Of a stretch of DNA of 64,000 bases, positions 44,902 to 51,921 are shown one piece after another. The notes under the pieces are model-generated. The model did no database searches. It was not told the DNA's origin and saw only the letters and a list, made by a program, of their open reading frames with translations. The DNA is from Haloarcula halobia (GTDB taxonomy: Archaea > Halobacteriota > Halobacteria > Halobacteriales > Haloarculaceae), in the NCBI RefSeq assembly GCF_029338255.1, contig NZ_CP119787.1, forward strand, positions 2,681,631-2,745,630. The letters run 5' to 3'. Position 1 is the first letter of the stretch. Every line of letters starts with the position of its first letter. A program made the translations under genes and the position numbers.

Positions 44902-45321
44902 GTGCGCTGTGAACGCTGCGGGGAGGCCGTCGAACGGTACGAGCTCGACGGAGCGGCCGCTATCAGCTGCCCGCAGTGTGGCTTCATCGGCGTCCCGGCC
45001 GACCACAGGGCAGAGCCAAAGCCCCACGAGTCCTGGCAGGACGCCTTCGAACGGTTCTACGACCGCTTCGGCGTCGAGGCAGACGGGACGAAGTCGACAG
45101 CGACGGCGATGGTCAGACACCTGACCGACCTGGAGGGGGTAGGGCCGGCCGTCGCGACGCGACTCCGACAGGGCGGCTACGACTCCGTCGACGCGCTGGC
45201 GACGGCGACGCCCGAGGACCTGGAGGCCGTCGACGGGATCGGCCCCAAACTCGCCGCGCGGCTCATCACGCAGCTGTCGGACGAGGAACCCGCGACGGTG
45301 GACGCCGACGGCGGTGCGTGA
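44902..45321 (+). CDS. Zinc-ribbon and helix-hairpin-helix protein
   Basis: 139 residues starting at GTG. An N-terminal zinc ribbon (CERCGE, then CPQCGF at about 2-28) is followed by a C-terminal (HhH)2 domain (LEGVGPAVATRLRQGGYDS and VDGIGPKLAARLI, about 75-125) that usually binds DNA non-specifically. The start codon is the only one that keeps CERC at the N-terminus. A role in DNA repair or chromatin is possible. Confidence 0.65.
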   Translation: MRCERCGEAVERYELDGAAAISCPQCGFIGVPADHRAEPKPHESWQDAFERFYDRFGVEADGTKSTATAMVRHLTDLEGVGPAVATRLRQGGYDSVDALATATPEDLEAVDGIGPKLAARLITQLSDEEPATVDADGGA

Positions 45322-45333
45322 CCGCCGGGCCGC

Positions 45334-46095
45334 TCAGTAGTTCTTGAAGAGATACTGTCGAACGTCGTCTTTCGTCCGCACCCCTTCGGTTGTCCCGTCC
45401 GGCAGGTCCACCTCGTATGGGGCTTCGCCCTCCTCGGTCCTGCGCCACTTGTCGTCGTGCTCGCGGAGCAACTGGTTGGCCATCGAGAGGGCGTCCCCCG
45501 CGTCGTCGACCGGGTTCGACGTGGCGGTAGCCGTCGATTCCGCGTCCGCATCTCCGGCCTCGGCGGTTCCCGCTTCGTCGTCGTCTGCCGTCGTGTCGGC
45601 GGCCTCCGCTCCGTCGTCGTCTGCCATCGCGTCGGCGGCCTCCGATCCGTCGTCGCCTGTCGTCGTGTCGGCGGCAGCGTCCGCATCGCCGGTGGCCGGC
45701 GACGTGTCCTCGGCCGTCTCGTCGTCAGCCACGGCCTCGCCGCCGTCGTCGGTGTCGTCTGCCGCGTCCGCCAGGCGGTCGGCCAGTTCCGTGGGACCGA
45801 GTTCCGAGAGCAGTTTGCCCCGCATCTCGTCGGCGTCGATGCCGCTGCCGGGGATGTCGGGCACCTCGGCGGCGATGTGCTGGAGTTCGGGATACTCCGC
45901 CGTCGCGATGCGGTCGTACCCCTCGGCGACCACCACGGAGTCGCGCTTGTCCGGCGGCGTGTAGGTGTCCAGCAGATAGTCGACGGCGTCCTCGAGGCGC
46001 GCGTGGCCGTACGTGTCGACGAACGCTGTCTCGACGTCCGCCCGGATTGCCTCGAGTTGTTCGTACTGCGACTCGGTGAGCGATATCTCCGGCAT
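45334..46095 (-). CDS. Haloarchaeal protein with acidic repeat linker
   Basis: 253 residues. The N-terminal part (SLTESQYEQLEAIRADVETA) resembles a small ribbon or helical domain with a DAVDYLLDTY helix. A central acidic low-complexity linker (about 125-205) contains near-identical 12-residue units. The C-terminal about 45 residues (EVDLPDGTTEGVRTKDDVRQ) look like a separate folded unit. The two ends may bind partners, with the linker giving reach; function unknown. Confidence 0.55.
   Translation of the reverse strand: MPEISLTESQYEQLEAIRADVETAFVDTYGHARLEDAVDYLLDTYTPPDKRDSVVVAEGYDRIATAEYPELQHIAAEVPDIPGSGIDADEMRGKLLSELGPTELADRLADAADDTDDGGEAVADDETAEDTSPATGDADAAADTTTGDDGSEAADAMADDDGAEAADTTADDDEAGTAEAGDADAESTATATSNPVDDAGDALSMANQLLREHDDKWRRTEEGEAPYEVDLPDGTTEGVRTKDDVRQYLFKNY
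45576..45683. repeat. Three 36-bp tandem repeats in a coding region
   Basis: Three imperfect direct copies of a 36-bp unit, each encoding 12 residues of the acidic linker (ADDDGAEAADT type). In phase with the reading frame. Confidence 0.8.
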
Positions 46096-46197
46096 CGTGC
46101 GGTCACACGACGCCGACGGGTATAATTCGTTCCCCGGGACCGTCCCGCCGAGCGACACGTTCCATCGCGTGCCTGTCGAGAGCGGTACGGCACGACG

Positions 46198-47448
46198 TCA
46201 GCCCCGCGCCGAGACCGGTTCTCGCAGGGCCCACACGTCCGTCGTCGGGTCCAGTCGCGTGGGCTCTGCGCCGCGGTCGGTGAGGATGCCCGCGTGGTAC
46301 AGCATCGCCTTCAGCTGGAAGACCGTCGGCGAGTGATAGACCTCGCCGTCGACGAGCGCGTCGGACCGGAGGTCGCCCTCGGCCGTCAGCACCCGTTCTC
46401 GGACGCGGTCCGTGCCCCGAACGAACAGCTCGACGGTGAACGTCGGGTGCTGGACGTGGAGCCACTCGACGAACTCGACCAGCGAGGGGGCCGGGAAACC
46501 GTCGTCGTGGCACTGCTGGAGTTCCTCGACGAGCAACTGCGTGGCCGGGTACGCGAAGACGACGCGCCGGGTCAGTTCACCCCAGGCCGGCGCGGCCTCG
46601 ATGAACCGGGCGCGAGACCCCGACCACTGGGCGAACACGTCCAGCGCCGCGTCGACCGAGTCGTGCCGCCTGCGCGCAAAGCGGACGACCTCGTTCCCGA
46701 GCGATGTGAGCCTGAGAGACGACCGGTCGTCATCGACCAGGCCGAGGAAGACGGCGCCGCCGACGGCGGCGTCGACGGCACCGACGACCCGGTCTGCAAG
46801 GAGTGACCGTGCGTCGCCACCGTGGGCGACCGCAAGCGGGACCGCAAGGTAGTTCTTCGGGTGGTTCAGGCCGAAACTCCGGTCGGTGACGCCCTGCGCG
46901 CTGGCCTGGAACCGGAGCGCCGACGCCTCGTCAGTGGTCCGCGCACCGACGACCCGTGGTCGTTCGAGCACCTGGAGGGAATCGTCGGCGCCGACGCCGA
47001 GGACGCCGACGTTGAGCTCCCGCGCCAGCGTCCGGGCCGCCCGGGATATCGCACCGGTCGGCGCGGCGACGTAGGCGACGTTCGCCTCGTTGAGGCGGTC
47101 GTGTGCCTGTATCACCCCGCGTTCGACGTCGACCCGACCCCCGCTCGTGTGGCCCTTGGCTTCGACGGCGACGAGTGGCGGGTCGTCTCCGAGCCGGTCC
47201 ACGGCGACCAGGTCGGTGTCGAGCTGGCCGACGGCGACGAGGTCCGGGTAGCCCGACCCGATCCGAACGTGGTTGAACGGGGCCAGCGCGTCCCGCGTCT
47301 CGGCGGGAATCGGATAGTCCTCGAGCCACCGGTCCTGTGCGAACTGGGTGTCGGCGACGACGTAGGCGCGCTCGTCGTCTCCCGGAAAGAGGTCCCGCTT
47401 GGCCCGTGCCAGAACCTGCGGCTCGGTCAGACTCGCCGCCGTGGTCAT
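46198..47448 (-). CDS. Predicted PD-(D/E)xK nuclease-fold protein
   Basis: 416 residues. Residues about 60-165 carry the restriction-endonuclease fold signature: GSGYPDLVAV with the acidic residue, then LVAVEAKGHTSGG giving E-x-K, then a conserved strand/helix pair. The C-terminal half is helical with a winged-helix-like segment near 255-275 (LTSLGNEVVRFARRRH). No modification enzyme is adjacent, so it is unlikely to be a classical restriction enzyme; DNA repair or defence is possible. Confidence 0.6.
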   Translation of the reverse strand: MTTAASLTEPQVLARAKRDLFPGDDERAYVVADTQFAQDRWLEDYPIPAETRDALAPFNHVRIGSGYPDLVAVGQLDTDLVAVDRLGDDPPLVAVEAKGHTSGGRVDVERGVIQAHDRLNEANVAYVAAPTGAISRAARTLARELNVGVLGVGADDSLQVLERPRVVGARTTDEASALRFQASAQGVTDRSFGLNHPKNYLAVPLAVAHGGDARSLLADRVVGAVDAAVGGAVFLGLVDDDRSSLRLTSLGNEVVRFARRRHDSVDAALDVFAQWSGSRARFIEAAPAWGELTRRVVFAYPATQLLVEELQQCHDDGFPAPSLVEFVEWLHVQHPTFTVELFVRGTDRVRERVLTAEGDLRSDALVDGEVYHSPTVFQLKAMLYHAGILTDRGAEPTRLDPTTDVWALREPVSARG

Positions 47449-47491
47449 ACGGGCAGTTGCGGACCAGCCCTCAAGAATCCCCTACCTGGAC

Positions 47492-47872
47492 TCAACGGTC
47501 CAGCAGCGACCGGATGCGCGCGAGCGGGCCGCCGCCCGACGGGTCGTCCCGAGCGTCGACGCCGGGGAGTTCCTCGGCGAGTGCGCGCACCTCGGCGTCG
47601 TCGAAGCGGGGGTCGGACTCGGCGTCGTCGAGCCACCGGTCCCACTCGGCCGGCGAGAGCAGTCCCTCGGAGTCTACGTCCCACTGGTCGACCAGAGCCT
47701 CGCGGTCACGGAACGGGACGTTCATGCCGCTGTCGCCCCAGTACAGCGGCGCGAGTTCGAATGCGTGGGACTCGCGGCCGACCCAGACGAGGCGGTAGGG
47801 GTAGCCGTTGTAGAGGAAGACGTCGTCGGGACTCACGACGTCGCCGTTCGGGAGTTCGAGTGTGTCCGGCAT
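47492..47872 (-). CDS. Small haloarchaeal protein, unknown
   Basis: 126 residues. The N-terminal half is beta-rich with aromatic residues (DDVFLYNGYPYRLVWVG); the C-terminal half is helical and acidic. It resembles no family I can name. It lies between the nuclease-like protein and the squalene synthase gene on the same strand. Confidence 0.55.
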   Translation of the reverse strand: MPDTLELPNGDVVSPDDVFLYNGYPYRLVWVGRESHAFELAPLYWGDSGMNVPFRDREALVDQWDVDSEGLLSPAEWDRWLDDAESDPRFDDAEVRALAEELPGVDARDDPSGGGPLARIRSLLDR

Positions 47873-47968
47873 GGGTTCCAGTTGGGCGGGGAGACGGTTC
47901 AGTATTGCGCGTGGCCGACGCTGGCCGGTGAACGGGCGGAAAGTGGGAATGTCGTGGCGACCGGTCGG

Positions 47969-49015
47969 TCAGTACTCGTGGAGGGGACGGCTCCGGATGC
48001 GGCGCCGGAGGTCACCGAGCGCCGGTTCGGCGTCGCCGTCGAACTGCTGGCAGACGGCGTGGACCTCCTCGCGCGTAATCTTGACGTTGCCCTCGCGGAC
48101 GACGTCGGCCGGCCGGGTCCGCAGTTCGCGGATCGTTCCGACGGCAAGCAGGAAGGGAATCGCCCACGCCGAGAGCGTGTTCCCGCGGGTGACGGGCATC
48201 GCTTCGAGCCACGCCTGTGCGCCATCGAGGTACTGCTCGGCGCGTTCGGTGACCCGTTCGATGACGGGAACGAGCGACTCGACGTTGGCGCCCTGGCCCA
48301 CGTCGCTGTGGTCCAGGCCCTGGTCGTCGAGCAGCTCCAGCGGGAGGTAGACGTTGTTCTCCTCCTCCATGTCCGTCGCGGCGTCTTTCGCGACGTTGAC
48401 AAGCTGGAGCAGGAGGGCGAACGCCCGCGCGTTCTCCTCCATCCGGCGGGCCTGCTCCTCGGTGGCGGCGTGGGTCAACAGACCGGTCACGAGGGTCCCG
48501 ACGGTGCCGGCGGCATACCAGCAGTACTCCTCGAGTTCCGACAGGGTCCTGATGCGGAGGCCGCCGTCGTCGGCGTAGCGGTCGACGAACATCGCCATCC
48601 CGTCGACGAGTTCACGGACCGGGCCGCGGATGGTCTCCGTCGAGTCCCCCTCGAGCTGGCGGAACACGCGGACGACGCGCGGCGCTTCGTCGACGACCTC
48701 CCAGTCCGCGGACCGGGTCGCCGGCAACCACTCGTCGACCTTCGACCGGAAGGCCCGGACTGTCGTGTCCGAGGCTGGGTCGAGGACGTGACTGTAGGTC
48801 CGCAGTAACTCCGCCTGGGCACCCGGCGGCACGTGCCCGGCGTCTTCTATCGTGTCGGCGACGCGACAGAGGAGATAGCCGACACAGATGTCCCGTGCCA
48901 TCGGCTCGTCGAGTTCCGCGATTGTGAGACTAAACGTTCGCGAGACCCGGTGCACAGCGTCGTAACACCACTCGATGTCTTCCTGTGCCGACCGGTCTGT
49001 TTGGTTCTGAGACAT
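47969..49015 (-). CDS. Squalene/phytoene synthase family, probably squalene synthase
   Basis: 348 residues of the trans-isoprenyl diphosphate head-to-head synthases. The first aspartate-rich motif is CRVADTIED, the second is NVAKDAATDMEEENNVYLP, and YCWYAAGTVGTLV is the squalene-synthase form of the central motif. Squalene is a normal membrane lipid in haloarchaea and a precursor of bacterioruberin-associated lipids. Start MSQNQTDRSAQ was preferred over one three codons upstream. Confidence 0.8.
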   Translation of the reverse strand: MSQNQTDRSAQEDIEWCYDAVHRVSRTFSLTIAELDEPMARDICVGYLLCRVADTIEDAGHVPPGAQAELLRTYSHVLDPASDTTVRAFRSKVDEWLPATRSADWEVVDEAPRVVRVFRQLEGDSTETIRGPVRELVDGMAMFVDRYADDGGLRIRTLSELEEYCWYAAGTVGTLVTGLLTHAATEEQARRMEENARAFALLLQLVNVAKDAATDMEEENNVYLPLELLDDQGLDHSDVGQGANVESLVPVIERVTERAEQYLDGAQAWLEAMPVTRGNTLSAWAIPFLLAVGTIRELRTRPADVVREGNVKITREEVHAVCQQFDGDAEPALGDLRRRIRSRPLHEY

Positions 49016-49117
49016 TCCCGACACCCGCCGTAAGGGTCACTGTGCTAAAAAGGATTGGCTATGGGCGACGCGCCCCGAAACAGCACCCCTAAATCGACGC
49101 CGGCCCAAAGCGGGACC

Positions 49118-49150
49118 ATGTCCGTCACAGACCGGGAGGGACGACGATGA
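49118..49150 (+). CDS. 10-residue upstream ORF coupled to a small membrane protein gene
   Basis: MSVTDREGRR. A TATA-like box near 49086 lies about 26-30 bp upstream, so a leaderless transcript would begin at this ATG. Its stop (TGA, 49148-49150) overlaps the next ATG. May act in translational coupling; low confidence. Confidence 0.3.
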   Translation: MSVTDREGRR

Positions 49151-49377
49151 ACGGGGCCAGGGCGGCCGTCGTCGGACTGACCGTCGCCGCCGTCGTGGTC
49201 GTCCCCGGACTCGCGAACTGGTTCCTGGGTGCAGTGGGCTACCCGACAGTCGGGAGCGCCGTCTGGGTGCTCGGCTACGGTCTGGGCGTTCTGTTTATCT
49301 GGTACGAGTGGATACGCCCCCTCGACATCACCGCGCCCGAGGGCGTCTCCACGGACGAGGACGCGGCCGACGAGTGA
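49147..49377 (+). CDS. Small two-helix membrane protein
   Basis: 76 residues with hydrophobic helices at about 5-25 and 40-60 and an acidic C-terminus. The shape resembles small subunits that accompany transporters, but no transporter is adjacent. GGAGGG lies just upstream. Confidence 0.55.
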   Translation: MNGARAAVVGLTVAAVVVVPGLANWFLGAVGYPTVGSAVWVLGYGLGVLFIWYEWIRPLDITAPEGVSTDEDAADE

Positions 49378-49426
49378 ACTGCGTGTAGAAACAAGCGGAA
49401 TCAGTCACCAACGAGCATCTGACAAC

Positions 49427-49435
49427 CCTTATTGC
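49427..49435 (+). promoter_or_regulatory. TATA-like box of the GH68 gene
   Basis: CCTTATTGC lies about 23 bp before the ATG at 49458. Confidence 0.45.
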
Positions 49436-49457
49436 GCTCGTGGACGCACACCGGAGC

Positions 49458-50780
49458 ATGACTGACCGGTCACTCGACGAGGGCACGCCGGGCTACGGCG
49501 CCCGCGCCGGCTGGACGCGCGAGCAGGCGAGCCGCATCGAACGGAGCGACGACACCGTCGCCCCGATCATCTACCCGCCCGCCGAGGACCAGATTCCCGC
49601 AGTCCACATCTGGGACACCTGGTTCCTCCGGACCCGCGACGGGCAGCTCGCCGAGGTTGACGGCCACCGCGTCTGTTTCTCGCTGACCGCCCCCGCGGAC
49701 CTCCTGCCGGGCAAGCGCCACGACGTCGCGACCATCCGGTGTTTCTACTCCCCCGACGGGCGGACCTGGCACGACGCCGGCCCCGTCTTCGAGGCACCCC
49801 TCGGCCAGCGCCAGTGGGCTGGGTCGGCGCTGTACGACGGCGGCGACGTCTACGTCTACTACACGGCCGCCGGCGAGGACGGCGCCGACGACCTGACCTA
49901 CACCCAGCGCATCGTCGGCGCGAGCGGTGGGACCATCGACACCGGCGACGGCTTTTCGCTCGAAGGACCCTGGACGCACCACGAACTCCTGTGCCCGGAC
50001 GGCGAGCGCTACGAGCGCGAGGACCAGTCCCGGGGGATGATATACACCTTCCGGGACCCGTGGTTCTTCGAGGACCCCGCCACCGGCGAGACCTGTCTGC
50101 TGTTCGAGGCCAACACCCCCGTCGCCGAGGGCAGCGACGCCTGCGGCGGCGACGCCGCCCAGCAGGAGTTCAACGGCAGCGTGGGCATCGCCCGCTCGCC
50201 GTCGGGCGACCCGCTGGAGTGGGAGCTGGCCGATCCGCTGCTGGACGCCGTCGGTGTCAACCAGGAGCTCGAACGCCCGCACGTCGTCTACAGGGACGGT
50301 CTGTACTACCTCTTTGTCTCCAGTCACCGACACACGTTCGCGCCCGGGCTGGAGGGGTTCGATGCCCTCTACGGGTTCGTCGCCGAGGAACTGCACGGCG
50401 AGTACGTCCCGCTCAACGACTCCGGCCTGGTCGTCACGAACCCGGAGAACGCCCCCTTCCAGTCGTACTCCTGGATGGCGTTCCCACACGACGACGAGGT
50501 GCTGGTCCAGTCGTTTTTCAACTACTTCGACTTCGACGGCGGGACCCTCGACGAGATCGCACACCTCCCCGAGTCCGAGCAGATGCGCCGCTTCGGCGGG
50601 ACGCTCGCGCCCACGATTCGCGTCGCCGTCGACGGGACCCGGACCCGCATCCGCGGCACGCTCGGCCACTGGGAGATCCCGAAGGACGGCGAGGCGCTCC
50701 CGCCGACCGACCGCGAGCTGATTCGACGTGCGCGGGGGCGTGACCGCGGCGGCTACGTCGCTGGGACCCGCGAGGACTGA
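49458..50780 (+). CDS. GH68 levansucrase/inulosucrase
   Basis: 440 residues of glycoside hydrolase family 68. The nucleophile aspartate lies in VHIWDTWFLR (Asp53), the transition-state aspartate in FRDPWFFEDP, and the acid/base glutamate in NQELERPHVV. These match fructosyltransferases that build levan or inulin from sucrose. No Tat or Sec signal is visible at the N-terminus, although the enzyme is usually extracellular. A GH32 gene lies nearby on the opposite strand, so synthesis and breakdown of fructans may be linked. Confidence 0.85.
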   Translation: MTDRSLDEGTPGYGARAGWTREQASRIERSDDTVAPIIYPPAEDQIPAVHIWDTWFLRTRDGQLAEVDGHRVCFSLTAPADLLPGKRHDVATIRCFYSPDGRTWHDAGPVFEAPLGQRQWAGSALYDGGDVYVYYTAAGEDGADDLTYTQRIVGASGGTIDTGDGFSLEGPWTHHELLCPDGERYEREDQSRGMIYTFRDPWFFEDPATGETCLLFEANTPVAEGSDACGGDAAQQEFNGSVGIARSPSGDPLEWELADPLLDAVGVNQELERPHVVYRDGLYYLFVSSHRHTFAPGLEGFDALYGFVAEELHGEYVPLNDSGLVVTNPENAPFQSYSWMAFPHDDEVLVQSFFNYFDFDGGTLDEIAHLPESEQMRRFGGTLAPTIRVAVDGTRTRIRGTLGHWEIPKDGEALPPTDRELIRRARGRDRGGYVAGTRED

Positions 50781-50902
50781 CTGGGACGCCGGCAGTCACC
50801 GCCCTCGTGTCGGGCCGACGTGCTATCTGTGGTGACTGTTCGCTTCGTTGCGCAACACATCTTTATCGTTCCGGAATGACGTTGCGGGTACGACGGATAC
50901 CC

Positions 50903-51832
50903 ATGAGTGAAGACTGGCCAGCGACGACGACCCACCCCCTCGTCGTCGTCGTCGGCCACGGTGACGTGCGCTCGCTGACCGAGCCGCTTGCGTCCGTGCC
51001 GGACGTCACCGTCCGTGACGCGATACCCGCGCCCGCGACCAATGGCGACCGCGAGGCTGCCGGCGCGGCGGTGACGATGTTCGTCACCGACCTCACGGCG
51101 ACCATCGCGCCGACGGCGCGGGACCGACTTGCCAGGCGGGACGGCCTCACGCTCTCGGTGGTCGCGGCCCCGGCGTCGGACGACAGCCTCGACGCGACGA
51201 CGGCGCGGACCGCCCAGTGGCTCCGCGGGGCCGTCGACGCGATGGTCGTCGTCGAACCGGCCCACCACGACCCCGGCGTCCGCCAGGTCGTGAGCACCTG
51301 TGCCGACATCATCTCGCGACCGGGCGTCATCAACCTCGACCTGGCCGACATCGGGACCGTGCTGGGCAGCGGCCGGGTGGCCGCCATCACCACCGGCGTC
51401 ACGCCCGAGGCCGAGGACATGGCCGTGACGGCCGTCAGCGCCGTCGAGGAGGCGCTGAGCGCCCCGGCCGTCGACATCGGCGACTACACCGCCATCCTCG
51501 TGAACCTGGTCGCCGGGAGCGAGCTGACGATCAGCTCGGCCGTCGAGGCCGTCGACGGCATCCAGGCCTCGGTGCCCGACGACGCCCACCTCATCTGGGG
51601 CACCGCCGTCGACGACTCGCTGTCTGACGTCCACGCGCAGGTCGTCGCCGCCGGGAACGACTCGCCGACGTTCGACGCCATCGTCGAGCGGGCGAGCCAC
51701 CCCGACCCCGGCCCGAACAACTGCCCCCGCTGTGGCGGGCACATCGCCGTCTACTCGCTGGGCGACCGCGAGACACGCGCCTGCGAGGACTGTGGCTTCG
51801 CGGACACGCCCGGCGTGGGCACCCGGTCCTGA
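50903..51832 (+). CDS. FtsZ-like tubulin-fold protein without GTP-binding loop, with zinc ribbon
   Basis: 309 residues. From about 50 on the sequence follows the FtsZ fold: the segment that should hold the T4 loop GGGTGTG reads FVDTLTAT-like (MFVTDLTATIAPTARDRLAR, about 59-78), followed by LTLSVVAAPA, the T7 loop GVINLDLADIGTVLGSG (about 155) and the C-terminal domain with AILVNLVAGSELTISSAVEA and LIWGTAVDDSLSD. The G1 loop and T4 loop are lost, but NxDxAD of the T7 loop is kept. Residues 275-300 form a zinc ribbon (CPRCGG then CEDCGF). It cannot bind GTP in the usual way but could still contact the nucleotide of a neighbouring FtsZ or CetZ subunit. Modulator of tubulin filaments is the inferred role. 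Confidence 0.65.
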   Translation: MSEDWPATTTHPLVVVVGHGDVRSLTEPLASVPDVTVRDAIPAPATNGDREAAGAAVTMFVTDLTATIAPTARDRLARRDGLTLSVVAAPASDDSLDATTARTAQWLRGAVDAMVVVEPAHHDPGVRQVVSTCADIISRPGVINLDLADIGTVLGSGRVAAITTGVTPEAEDMAVTAVSAVEEALSAPAVDIGDYTAILVNLVAGSELTISSAVEAVDGIQASVPDDAHLIWGTAVDDSLSDVHAQVVAAGNDSPTFDAIVERASHPDPGPNNCPRCGGHIAVYSLGDRETRACEDCGFADTPGVGTRS

Positions 51833-51841
51833 CCGCGCCTC

Positions 51842-51921
51842 ATACTGCCGGCTGTAACATTTAGAAAATACTCGGCACCCCGGGGTGCCGAGAATCTTTA
51901 CGAACTTACAGCCGGCAGTAT
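51842..51921. repeat. Nested inverted-repeat element (MITE-like or terminator)
   Basis: Outer arms ATACTGCCGGCTGTAA (51842-51857) and its exact complement (51906-51921) enclose a perfect 22-bp palindrome (51871-51892) whose halves are CTCGGCACCCC and GGGGTGCCGAG. The right arm ends on the first base of the GH32 stop codon. Sited between convergent genes, it could terminate both. Terminal inverted repeats plus small size also fit a miniature mobile element. Confidence 0.7.

Noticed and set aside
45576-45683. 36-bp repeats as a CRISPR-like array
   Set aside because: Units are directly adjacent without spacers, in phase with a coding frame and encode an acidic linker.
50903-51832. Assignment to canonical FtsZ or CetZ
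   Set aside because: The GTP-binding G1 and T4 loops are missing and a zinc ribbon is added, so it is only a structural relative.
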